Assembly (NCBI GenBank): GCA_002633005.1 | Contig: NMRA01000020.1 | Span: forward strand, 151,621 to 215,620 | Direction: 5' to 3' | DNA: 64,000 bases | Origin: Phoronis australis | Lineage: Eukaryota > Phoronida > Phoronidae | In this document: positions 1-11,400 of the stretch, in pieces | Position numbering within the stretch: position 1 is the first letter of the stretch | How the letters are laid out: every line of letters begins with the position of its first letter | Notes under the pieces: model-generated | The model's input: only the letters and a program-made list of their open reading frames with translations | What the model was told of the DNA's origin: nothing | The model's database searches: none | Made by a program: the position numbers and the translations under genes

Positions 1-310
1 CGTTAAAGACCAAAAATAGTTTATTTGGCCGACTTAATTGTTGGGCAAATAGCGTCAATCGGTACAACAGGAATTAAAACACTAGTACAAAAGTGGCCTT
101 TTCATTTGTGAGCATTGTTTGCGCATTTGCAAAATGGCTTTCCATCCATTAGAAATGTTTGGAAAGATTCGTGAAAGAGTTTGCCACTATTTTGCTTTGA
201 TTATCGGTTATATTTGTTGTATTTTGATGGACGCAAATTGAAGGTTTTTTCCTGAGATGTTTTTGCTTTGTTATGGCCGGGACATGACTGGCTGGACTAC
301 TTGGAAAAGA

Positions 311-651
311 AAGAATGAGAAACTCTTGAAGAGTTCCTTATTTCAAATGGCGATGGACATAAAAGACAAATGCCAAAGGCCGGCCTTGTTAATCTTCTGT
401 GAAACAATGTTGCAGAGAAAATACACCCAGATGGAGTGTGCAACAATGATACCCTCCATGTCGAAGAAGAGCAAGAAAACCTAATTCCTGAAGAGGCTGC
501 GATCGACTTAAAAGTCAATGCAAAAGATGGTGAAAGAAGACTATTCTGTGACGGGCTCGTAAACCTTCTGCGTAAGAACATTGCCGACAGAAAAAATGGC
601 TACTCTGCAGTTCTTGATTTCGATGACCATGCATGCTACCACATTATTTGA
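311..651 (+). pseudogene. Decayed coding fragment with an internal repeat, family unknown
   Basis: One reading frame stays protein-like over this stretch but is broken by a TGA near 382-384. It contains two related segments: one with GLVNLL followed by NNVAEKI (the stop sits between them) and, about 60 codons later, DGLVNLLRKNIADRK. An acidic stretch rich in E lies between. The stop at a position matching R in the second copy suggests a CGA-to-TGA decay. No start codon, splice sites or family could be assigned. It may be a gene remnant, a domesticated transposon piece, or an exon of a gene lying to the left. Nothing else recognisable is seen in 1-310 or 652-779. Confidence 0.3.
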
Positions 652-779
652 ATGAGATTCTGACGTCATTGTCAAATGTCGATAGTGCCCTGCCCCTCCC
701 CCCCCCCAAATAAACGTCCGTTTTTTGAATGCTTTATGAAATAGGACTCCCCAGTTTAGGATAATGAGGTGACAATCCC

Positions 780-2280
780 TGTATCGTTTTCGACCCCTTC
801 CACTGACGTTGTTCATACGAAGAAGTACCTTTTAAAGGTACCTTCGTTCTTGAAAGAAAGTCTAAATTCACCGGCAATTTTTATATTGTTTCCTGAGCGA
901 CTAAGCTCCATTTTAATAGAGATGAATTTCCACAAACAATTAACTACATGCCTCATTGGTGTATGTACACACAAGAAGTCTGTCAAAAAGGCTGCTTGAT
1001 CAATACATGCGTGTTGACGTTGGCACACGCATATTCTTTTACACGCATGCACCCTATTAGTGACTAAGGTCGGAATATTTCTAAAACTTGCCAAGGTGGA
1101 ATAAAGCGCTTTCTAAATTACCGAGCGTTTTCTTTGTGACGAAGTTCCAGATAACACGAATTCCCACCAACAATTGGCTGCACCTAGGTGGCGAGCATTG
1201 CCGACACGAAGACTATCATAGGAAAAAAAAAAACAGCATGAAGCGAACTCAAAGATGTCGGAATCAAACACCCAGCCCTTGTATCATGAAAAACAAATCG
1301 ACATTAATTTCTAGATTTGAGACAATTAAAATGAAAGGCCTGAATCAGGTATGCGTCTTGAGGAACATGTCTCCCGGGTGGTGATAACTACATTGCCTTC
1401 CAAAAATGCGCAAAGACAGTGATGCACGATGATTACACGTGTGCGAACACGCACACACCCAAACTCTTAGATGCATTTAACTTATTTGGAACAAAAGTCG
1501 AAAAACGGGCCTTAACCCTGCTCTGTGGTTGCACACGATGGAATAAAAGCACTTTCAAAACTAAACTTGAAGTAGGAATGATGTATCCAATTACACTGTT
1601 TTCTGAGGTTATTTGTTTCAAGCTAAGCAATACGAATTTGCTTAACCGATTGGGTATACGTCTCATAGATGATGGAAAGTATCTACAAAAAGTCCATAAA
1701 AAACAAGGATGCTTGATCAACACGCGCGTGCAGTGAAACACATGAGCTATAGCGCATACTCCTTATTTATTACTAGTGTCCAAATGAGACTCAACCTTGA
1801 CAAACGGCTCACACCTGGTGGAATGAATGCCCTTTCAAAATTACCTACATGAACGCCACTTAAAGTACGCCGGATACTGTTCTCTGAGTAGCTTGTGTTT
1901 CACAATTCCTTATTAAATGAATTCCCATGACACATTAGCTACATGTCTCATACATCGGTGGGGCCGAAATTGTACGTGACTCAGGGGCTGATCCAGCATT
2001 TTGAGTTAGGGCGGGTCAGAGCAGAGTATTAGACAAGATTTTCCCGTCAGGCATTCGCACTTCCGAACTGCCAAATCGCCCTGGGAGAATTTTAGGGGGG
2101 CCATATCCTCCTAGGCTCCCTCTAAATCTGCCATTGAGACTCAAGCCAGCCAAATGGCCACATCTGGTTGAACGAAAACCCTTACAAAATCGCCTACGTC
2201 ACTAAAGCACGTATACTGTTTTCTGAGTAGGTATGGTTCACATGTTCCCGATTAAATGAATTCCAAGGTAAAAAGTGGAT
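780..2280. repeat. Diverged tandem repeat tract, units roughly 300-450 bp
   Basis: The same blocks recur in the same order with many differences. A block resembling tggaataaagc-ctttcaaaa occurs near 1096, 1539, 1818 and, more diverged, 2168. A block resembling actgttttctgag occurs near 1593, 1876 and 2214, with a weaker version near 887. A block resembling tacatgtctcat occurs near 945 and 1943, and gcttgatcaa near 994 and 1710. Short open frames here follow the repeat and look non-coding. Confidence 0.5.
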
Positions 2281-2703
2281 CATAGAATGGTTTTGGAAAA
2301 AAATCAACCAAAAGAAAATCCAACCCACGAATCATATGAAATGCGTCCGTCACACGGAATTGCGCGTAGCGTACAAAAACGCATCTATTCGAATTCTAGA
2401 TTTCAAAAATTGGAAAGACCAGCAACCCATGTTTTTTCAGAGCCCCTCAATAAACATGAGGGCCCTAATAATATTTGGTGCATGGAATTTCACAAAAACG
2501 GAAATCTCACATACCAGTCAATGCAGTATTTTAATTTAGGGATTATTATGAAACCCCCACACCCCACACCTCACCACCCCCTCGACCCACGACCTGTGGC
2601 GATAGATGTATCTTCGCGCTTTTTACGAATTTCGTAATCAAACCAAGTCGATGACTTTCCCATAAGACCGACGTACACGCGAATCTGCTCTGGCTCAAGT
2701 CTG

Positions 2704-2858
2704 GGCTGGGTTGCAAAAAACTTCAAAATTATCCGCTGGATAAGTTTGATTGTTGCATAACGACGTCAGGTGCATTGTTCAACAATGAAAACGTGATACG
2801 TGATAATGCGATGTCTTTGTTGCTATACGGCGTATAACTTTCATGCAATTGGGCCCTG
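2704..2858 (-). mobile_element. MITE copy, 155 bp, family shared with 54058-54201
   Basis: The ends are inverted repeats: ggctgggttgca at the left and tgcaattgggccc at the right. The interior aligns along its whole length, in reverse orientation, to the copy near 54.1 kb, including the shared blocks attatccgc, gcattgttcaacaa, aatgcgatg/aatgcgacg and ttgctatac. It has no coding capacity, so it is a non-autonomous inverted-repeat element. Target-site duplication is not obvious. Confidence 0.7.
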
Positions 2859-4455
2859 GTGGAAAAAAATAGAAAGTCGCGTAAGAACATGATCTGAAAT
2901 AGCGTGCTATTGTTGTCACGGAAATAGTTGCACGAGCGGCTACCAAGGGTACTGTTCAAGTTAACTATGGAGAGAGTACGCTACATGAATTGACATAATT
3001 TCACATTTCTATTATTTGCTTTCTATTGTATACTCGTTTACAATATAATTCATGTAACGTTGAAATACTTTTTAGTGAACAGTTTGTATTTTCAAACTAT
3101 ATATACGGAAGAATTTACATATTAGTCGATTCAACGTTGGTAGGTCTTTGATTTCATTTGGTCGCGTTGTTTTTTGGTCACGTTGTTTTTTACTCTTTTT
3201 TGGCTTTCAAACTTGCCAAGTCGACTTTCTTAATTGCAAAAAACAGGGAGAAGCCAGCCGAGCTCACGGCCCGACTCGTTGGTCCTGCAAGCCCGAGTCA
3301 ACGTTTGCTCTATGTTCAGATCGAATCCAGCTTGTGTTGACTGAATCGAGGGTCGAGGCTGTGGGTCGTGGGTAGAGGGGGTTGTGGATCGAGGGGGTCG
3401 TGGGTGCGGGGGTCTAGGGGTTTTACAATAATCCGAAAAAGAGTCCTATCACGGAATGAAATGAGACTAATTTACTAATTTTATGAAATGAAAAGGCCTA
3501 CTTTCGTGTTTTAGCCACCTAAGCAGGGCGAAATGGATTTTAAAAATTCTCTTCATTTTTCTTCAACTCGGCTTTTGAAACCAGAGACTAACATAAAGGA
3601 ACACTTCCACGGCACAAAGTTCATACTCAAGTTGCGGGGAAGTTCAGGAAAATAAGAGTTTATGGCACCAAGAGCGTGAAGCACGAGGAAATATTGAGAA
3701 AGCAACTAGGACGCGGAGAAGGGGTGCCCAGACCGCGGAGTTCCCTTTGTTTTTTTTTAGTCCACCGGTAGGTTTTCCGAATGGATGGTTCACACACCCG
3801 GCATGGGAGATGGGGTATCTGACACATGGGTAGTTTGGAGGACTGACTTCAAAAAGTATTCAGAATTTATGTCTGCTTACATGAACTTTTTATTCCAGTG
3901 GCAGCATGTCACGGAAACATGTAGGCGGATTTGTGAGGCAAAGGTGTCCCTAGTTATGAAAGAATAGTTTCGAACGCAGGACTGCAATTGCCTACTCCCT
4001 CATTCATGGTAGGGCGACCCGCGACATTTCCAGAGGGGCCTGATGGAGAAACGCAGCATTGCATTTTACAAAACATTCGTCTTTTTAAATAAAAAATCTT
4101 AATAAATATGGTCATGCGCATCTGTGCAAAGGGCTGTATCAAGTTTTCTTTAATTTGACTTTAAAATTTGGAAGCACGACAAAGCGCCTGTTTTCTAATG
4201 CTTGAAGATCCCCATACATGCTGCAATTTTCGGCTCTAAAATTGACAAATAATGTTCATCTAGTCTCCCTTCAACACGTTACGCTTTCTCATTGCCATAT
4301 TTCACCCAACTTTGCGAGGGAATTGCTTCCTGACCGGGACCACCTTAATAGCCTAAAGCGCCTACGACGTCATCACTGAGGTTTCACTACAGTCCTAAGT
4401 TATAGGTTCCATGACTTGAGTTTTCCAAGGGTTATTTCCACTGGCACCTTCAACA
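2859..4455. other. Intergenic stretch, no gene seen
   Basis: No exon with convincing splice sites or domain content is visible on either strand. A G-rich run of ggtcgtgggt- and gaggggg-like units lies at about 3357-3422, and a C-rich counterpart lies at about 2548-2600. Short open frames are scattered and look like chance. The 3' untranslated region of the large minus-strand gene probably begins just to the right. Confidence 0.5.
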
Positions 4456-4478
4456 AAAACAACAACTGGGTAGTAGTA

Positions 4479-4484
4479 TTTATT
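4479..4484 (-). terminator. Candidate polyadenylation signal (AATAAA) for the CH-ankyrin gene
   Basis: The plus strand reads TTTATT, so the minus strand has AATAAA about 665 bases past the stop codon of the gene ending at 5148. This would give a 3' untranslated region of roughly 0.7 kb. No nearer AATAAA hexamer stood out between 4485 and 5147. Transcript data would be needed to fix the true end. Confidence 0.35.
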
Positions 4485-5147
4485 GTCAATATGATAAAAT
4501 AGACATAAATATAACAGTTGAAACAAAAGTACATTCAACTTTCGCTCAGACAATACACCAAAACGTGCATACAACAATTACATACTTATGCACACAATGA
4601 CTGAACAGTGCATTTTCAACAAAAACAGGTGCCTCAAAAGAATCACGGCAAAGATAGTTTCGGTACCATACTGAGCTTATTAATAAAACGAACATTAATA
4701 ATAAAAGTACCACGCCCTTGGTAGGGTTGGTGACTCATCATTTAAACAAATGAACCTTTGAAACAGGTGCTAAGATGTTGACATTCAGTCGGATGTCATG
4801 ATTCAGTGGCTTCCCCTCCTTAGTGCTAGGTATACGGCCTATTGAGTTATATTAACTTCCTTAGAAATCAAGTATGGACATTGTAGTCAATGGCAGACGA
4901 AATTTTGTTACTACTTAGAATACACCAACTGAATATGCGACCTTCGTGTGAAAAATAGTTTGTGGAAGATGCAGGGATGCTGAAAATCACAATAGTTTAG
5001 AAGAAAAATTTCTCTTATCCAACAAGAACCATCTAAACTGAAGTCTATGTGGTCTCCTTGGCAATAGATGCTGATCTTTTTTGGAGTCTTGCAACATGTT
5101 TTGCTAAATGTGGCAGTTGAAAAAACCTTAGTTAAAGTGCCCTCTTC

Positions 5148-5407
5148 TCATCTGTATGTTATTGCAGACAACTGTTTACCCATGGTCAACGTTGGCAGTG
5201 ATCTCATACGATCGTAAGTGGGACGCCCGTCAGTGATGGCCGGATAAGATGACCTGTTGTTTTGCAGTGCCATCTGTGTCTGCTGTGTGGTGAAGCGAGA
5301 CATTAAAGCCATGGAGGACTGGTTAAGACCACCCCTAGATACCACCGGTGGTTTCACTTTTCTGCTGATGGCGCGGATCAGGTCACGGGCATGCTTAAGG
5401 CTGTACG
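5148..5407 (-). CDS. CH-ankyrin gene, last coding exon: C-terminal tail (residues 995-1080)
   Basis: The acceptor (ctttccag) joins G|CG, giving alanine. The tail has a basic helix, SLKHARDLIRAISRKVKPP, then a Ser/Thr/Gln/Asn-rich stretch (MSRFTTQQTQMALQNN) and a conserved-looking end, YDRMRSLPTLTMGKQLSAIT, before TGA. No named domain is recognised. The in-frame stop and the exact closure of the 26-exon frame support this as the true end. Confidence 0.85.
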
Positions 5408-8400
5408 CTGGAAAGAACAAGACAACAACAACTGACAATTTTTTCAATTTGTGTCATTTAAGTTACCTCTGGCAAGAGGTTGCTACCATATAACTTGTAA
5501 CCCCTTCAAAGGAGCGCTTGGTTGAGATCATAAAAACAAGAACCGCTAACAATTTTTAATAATTATATCTTTTGCGCTCCCATGCAGGTACACTATGTGT
5601 TTCAAAAGAGTAGTGCATATTGTCCAATACACGTTGCATTAGACGTGCACAAGCCACTCAGCAGGGCCCATCATTCACCTAAAACCATTTATTAAATATA
5701 CACATATAACACAAAAACACAAATTGAGACTGGGTTAAGGAGCTAGAGACCTGACTGAAGGGTCTAGCAGTGGGTTCCAGTGGGATTTGAACCCACAGCC
5801 TTGAGAACAGTAGGTGGACACTGGACCCACTGGGTCACACTGTCCCCTCTAACAATGCAAGTCTTCACATGAAAGAAAGAGTAGGAAAGACTTAACATCT
5901 GATGTCAGACATCATGTGGTAGTTGACTGTGTAAGACATCATGTGGTAGCTGTTGACTTTGTTAGTTACATCAGGACTCAGTGGAATCAATGCTTTGGAC
6001 GTACTCCTTTGTTTATTAGGAAGAAACAGGGTGTTTTCTGCAAGGCGAGTTTCTTGCTAGTTTGACAAGATAAATAAGATGCCGCCACTGAACAGCTAAA
6101 TGTTTTGCATGTAAGATGGCGCCACTGAACAGCTAAATGTTTTGAATGTATGCTCGTGACTTTATTACCATATGTTAGCTAAATGGCGACCACTGAAGTG
6201 ATTGCTAAGCGAGGCTGAAATTTTGGATTCTGGAAGAAAATTCAGTCTCTATTCCATAACCAAAATGTCTAGCTACAAGTGTCCTGAATGCAGCATCGAT
6301 ACTGTACCTTTGAGTCATTGTCAGAATACAAGCTAAGTGAACTCTGTAGTCAGGGATCCCCAGTCAAACTAGTGCCAACACCCACCCTTGGTACATAAAG
6401 CCCTCCCTGCAAGTCACACTAGTAGAACAAACAGTGGAGGAGACGACAGCTTTGAATGAGAACAGCTCAGTTATTGTCCTTTCTTTCATACTAATTACAG
6501 CCCATTTCCAACTCCCCCAGGTGTGATGAGTACCTTTAAGGCGGGCTTTGATTTCTTCAGAAAAGTATCCGCACTCAAGCCACTCATCAAAATCTTGAAC
6601 CACATCGAATGCCGACACTCCTAGACAGGGAAACAAAACTATTAGTAATTGCCTGTGGTTGCCAAATGCAGCGCTATGCAATAACAAAACTTATCAGCAC
6701 TATGAAAGACTCCACCTGATAAATTTCTTCAAAGCAAGTAGATAACTTTAAAATGTACGTAGTAAATTCATCAAATTCGAAATATTAATGAAAATAAACA
6801 GTGACTTTTTCATGCTATGCCCCTAAAGCGTAGTACAGTACATACCTTGTAAGTTGCGACACCTATAGTTGGCTCCGTTGCTAATGAGAACACTGGCGGC
6901 AAACTGGTTGTTGCTCTGTGTGGCAAAGAACAACGCCGTGTTGTGTTCGTTGTTGAATGCATCAATGTCAGCACCGTATGCCAACAACAGCTCCAGAACT
7001 TCTGTTGATCCTTGCATACTAGCCGCGTAGTGAAGAGCGCTAGAAGCAAAGAATCACACAACACATCAAGTATGGCTACTAATGTAAACAATTCAAGGAC
7101 CGTAACTACCATAACTCTCCACTNGTACCTTTGAGTCATTGTCAGAAGACTAGCTAAGTGAACTCTGTAGTCAGGGACCCCCAGTCAAACTAGTGCCAAC
7201 ACCCACCCTTGGTATATAAAGCCCTCCCTCCAAATCACACTAGTAGAACAAACAGTGGAGGAGACGACAGCTTTGAATGAGAACAGTTCAGTTACTGTCC
7301 TTTCTTTCATACTAATTACAGCCCATTTCCAACTCCCCCAGGTGTGATGAGTACCTTTAAGGCGGGCTTTGATTTCTTCAGAAAAGTATCCGCACTCAAG
7401 CCACTCATCAAAATCTTGAACCACATCGAATGCCGACACTCCTAGACAGGAAAAGAAAACTATTAGTAATTGCCTGTGGTTGCCAAATGCAGCGCTAGGC
7501 AATAACAAAACTTATCAGCACTATGAAAGACTCCACCTGATAAATTTCTTTAAAACAAGTACATAACCTTAAAATGTACGTAGTAAATTCTTCATCAAAT
7601 TCGAAATATTAATTAAAATAAACAGTGACTTTTTCATGCTATGCCCCCAAAGCGTAGTACAGTACACACCTTGTAAGTTGCGACACCTATAGTTGGCTCC
7701 GTTGCTAATGAGAACACTGGCGGCAAACTGGTTGTTGCTCTGTGTGGCAAAGAACAACGCCGTGTTGTGTTCGTTGTTGAATGCATCGATGTCAGCACCG
7801 TATGCCAACAACAGCTCCAGAACTTCTGTTGATCCTTGCATACTAGCCGCGTAGTGAAGAGCGCTAGAAGCAAAGAATCACACAACACATCAAGTATGGC
7901 TACTAATGTAAACAATTCAAGGACCGTAACTACCATAACTCTCCACTCATTCACACAAAAATCATTTCCAAACTTGCTGTTCTTCCATTTTTATAAAGCT
8001 GATTACTTTACTGCAAATTATGGAAATTTTACCTAAGTTCTTTCATGACATCTACAAAGTACAGACCGTGCTAGTAATAAACACAAGAGACATGCAAAAA
8101 CACACAGAACTCACCTGTTTCCACCAAAATATCGAGGATTCGGGTTTGCACCGCTGTCCAGTAAAAACTTCATGCAATCCCCCTGATGTTTACTATAAAG
8201 AGATGAATGCAGAAATATTGATAGAGATTATCACTCACCTAATAGCAAAATATCATGTAGAAAACCTTAATTATTTCCCGAACACACTTAGGAAGTAAAA
8301 TCAATGCTTCATCAGTCAGTGAAAAGGTTTTCAAGTTTCTGTGACACCTGGTTGAATGTGTCGATCATGATGCAAATGGCAAAGATAACCAATAGGTGAA

Positions 8401-11400
8401 ATATTGAAATTCAAAATGCTTGTGAAACATGAGATATCACCAGACGGGTTACATAAGGTGATTTCATTCGAGCCATTTCAATTACACTGGTGGTAGATTC
8501 ATATTATCACTTGTAAACCATGTTTTGTACAAAGTGCTCATGGGAAGAATCAACAATTAGTCGGACTTCAAAACCAGTCGGCTGGACTACAAAACCAAAC
8601 GGCCAGTGATCAGACATGTTGACTGGACTTCAAAATGTGATGGGTTCACCCTAAAACTAGTTGGCTGGACCCAAAACAAAATGGCTGGTGTTATAACCAG
8701 TTGGCTGGTGATCAAACACAACCGCCAGACTTCCTGAGACTCGCAGTGGATTCAAGTGACATCTAGCGTTCATTTTTGTACCCCTTTGTTTTGTTGTTCA
8801 ACCATTTTGTTTGAGTTCGGCCAACCCATTTTAGGTCCAGCCAACCAGTTTTTTGGGTGCAGCCATTTGGTTTTGAGGTACAGGACATCGCGTTTTGAGG
8901 TCCGACCACCAAGTCCAGCCAGCTGGTATTGAAATATGGGCAAGCAGTTTTAAAGCCAATTTTGATGCTTCAAAAGCAAATTCAGAATTTGGTCTATAAT
9001 AAAGACAGGTATACCCCTACAAAAACACAAAAATAGGTTGAAACAATGTTTCAGTATAGTCAGGGAAGGATAATTTGTAACATGAGCCATCCAAACCCTG
9101 ACAGGAATTCCACGTTCAGCACGATGCAATCTCCACTTTCAGAACAGATAACTGAATAAAGTTGAGATGTGTGTGAAATCAAAGAACCTAGAACAGCTAT
9201 GTGCATCGGCATGGTTTTCAAATTCTCCATATTTTGCATAATGATACTTACATTTTGATTTGTTCCATAATTATCCGCTGTACCAGAAGGTCAGGCTCGC
9301 CGTCTTTGAAGGAAAACCCATTACTGACTAGCCTAAACATAAAAAGAGTTCTCAAGTACAATGTTAAGTTTTACTAAATTAATCAATTAACTTGAAATAA
9401 AGCAACAGGAGGCTCTTTACTAATAGTTTGAAAATTCATAACTGTTGTCAACTTTCAAGCTCAAAAGCATTAAAATGTAATTTCTTAAAAAATTAAGTTA
9501 ATAACGGGATGAGGCATAATACCTCATTCCATGATGGTGTAACTGAATGAGTCATAACACATATTCCAATACAAAACAGTGGAGCCTGGTACTTAATGTC
9601 ATACTGGACAATAGAATTTTCCAGTTATTGTCAACAAATAGCAAAATATCCGGCATAATATCATGATTTACTGCCATATTCCCAGTTCCAGATATTGTCA
9701 TTAAAAAATCAGCAAAACTGGTTCTTACTCACCTATTAGCAGGCATACTGCCCCTTTCTACCTAAAAACCTACCTAATTCATATTCTGTCAATTCTTATC
9801 TGACCTCGGCACCGGGAGTAAAATTCGGCCAGGTTTCGAGTTTAGCTCTTACACTCAGACTATCATTGGCTTTGATCAGCTTATAAGAGCGGTTATGAAT
9901 GCTGGCAAGTCAAATATCCCACTCATTATCATAATTTACACCAAAACCGAGCATAAGCTCCACTACAATAACTTAAACCCAACTAACCAGTTGGCACAGT
10001 GCAGGAAGTCATTGGCTACAGCCAGATGTACAAGACTGGGAGGAGTACGAACGTCTTCACTTTCCAGCGCCTTCAAGAGAGCTCCCTCATCTTTGTCAGC
10101 ACGTAGTATTCGACCTATGGCATCAACCCGCCCTTGCATGGCACAACAGTGGATCGGCATCAGACCCTGAAATAAAAACAAGACATCTACTCAAGCGGAC
10201 AATGAAAGTTTGTAGACTTACAACAACACGACATGAGTTGGTATCAAGATCAGTGGTAGCTATGATCTGTTCTGTCCACCTTCTTGGTCTCGGTCTAACT
10301 CACAGTAGTACACTTATTGTCTATCTCATTTTGTTATTAGTCAACAGAGTGGTCCTTCTCCTACTAAACAGACAATGCAGCCACTGTCCGATGGCTTAAT
10401 TCTCTACCTATAACCATATAACTTACCCCACTAATACGTACTAAGACAATGACCCCTTGACCTACTAAAATACTAAAAAGTCAATGAAGCCAAATGTCTC
10501 GTGCTCAGCCCTGCTTAATCTGACTACAACTGTTTTACTTTTGTTACAAGCCACAAGATTGTCTTCCTGATCAATGCAGTCAATTTTGGATTATTATTAG
10601 TTTATTGTTCTTTAAGTTTACTGCCCTATGACTACCTCTGTTGTTAAGAGACATGAGAGGAGGCACAGTGGTTGAAAAGTGCCCGCTTTCTTTATTCAAG
10701 GTCATGGGTTTGAGTCCCACCAGGTCACACTGCTAAACACTGGAGCCAGGTTTCTAACTCCTCATCTCGGTTTAAACCATATATTTGTAAAGCATAAAAA
10801 TAGTTCTAGGTGATCAGTGCAATGGGCCCACATGCGAGGCCTGCGCACGTCTGGTACAACGTGTATCAGACTGCCTGCAATTGTTTTTTTTAAGAGACTA
10901 GTCAATACAGTTAATGTCTGGTAGCTTGTCATTCTGGCCTACAACTCCCTCTGTTGTTACAATTAAGCCCCAAGAGAAGCTCCCAGATCTACTAAAACGT
11001 CAATGCAGCCAATGACTATATAGTTTGCCATTCTCAGCTTGCAGCACTATCTTACCCTGTTGTTACGAGCCACGAGATTGGCTCCTTGTCCTACTAACAA
11101 ATCAATGCAGCCAATGTCTGATGGTTTGCCATTCTCTCCATAGCACTTCACGTGCAGTGGTGTGTTCCCTTCCGAGTCTTCTATGTTCACACGAGCCCCA
11201 GCATCCAACAAGATCTGGAAGCAACAAAAAATCATTTCAATCATTTTTTACACTAAATTCAGACTCTTACCATTTTTTGACGATTTGCTCAGCAAGTCTA
11301 CAAAAATTTCAATTAAGTCCTTAAAATCAAATTTCCAAGACTTAAAATTGCTAAATTTATACCTGTTTTAGACTAAACATGAATATGCATTTCAAGGTAA

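Larger units (their letters stand above)
6304..7947. repeat. Direct duplication of an ~820 bp block with an N at the junction
   Basis: Copy A (6304-7123) and copy B (7125-7947) are aligned end to end with about 20 substitutions and a 3 bp indel, all but one outside the exons. Position 7124 is N, the only ambiguous base noticed in the window. Each copy contains exons 24 and 25 of the CH-ankyrin gene. The low divergence, the N and the phase conflict favour a haplotype duplication made by assembly over a real exon duplication. Confidence 0.9.

Noticed and set aside
9895-9975. Ankyrin-like segment VELMLGFGVNYDNEWD on the minus strand with an acceptor-like ttgtag
   Set aside because: It is out of phase with exon 21 and ends in a stop; the exon at 9252-9332 completes the repeat in phase instead.
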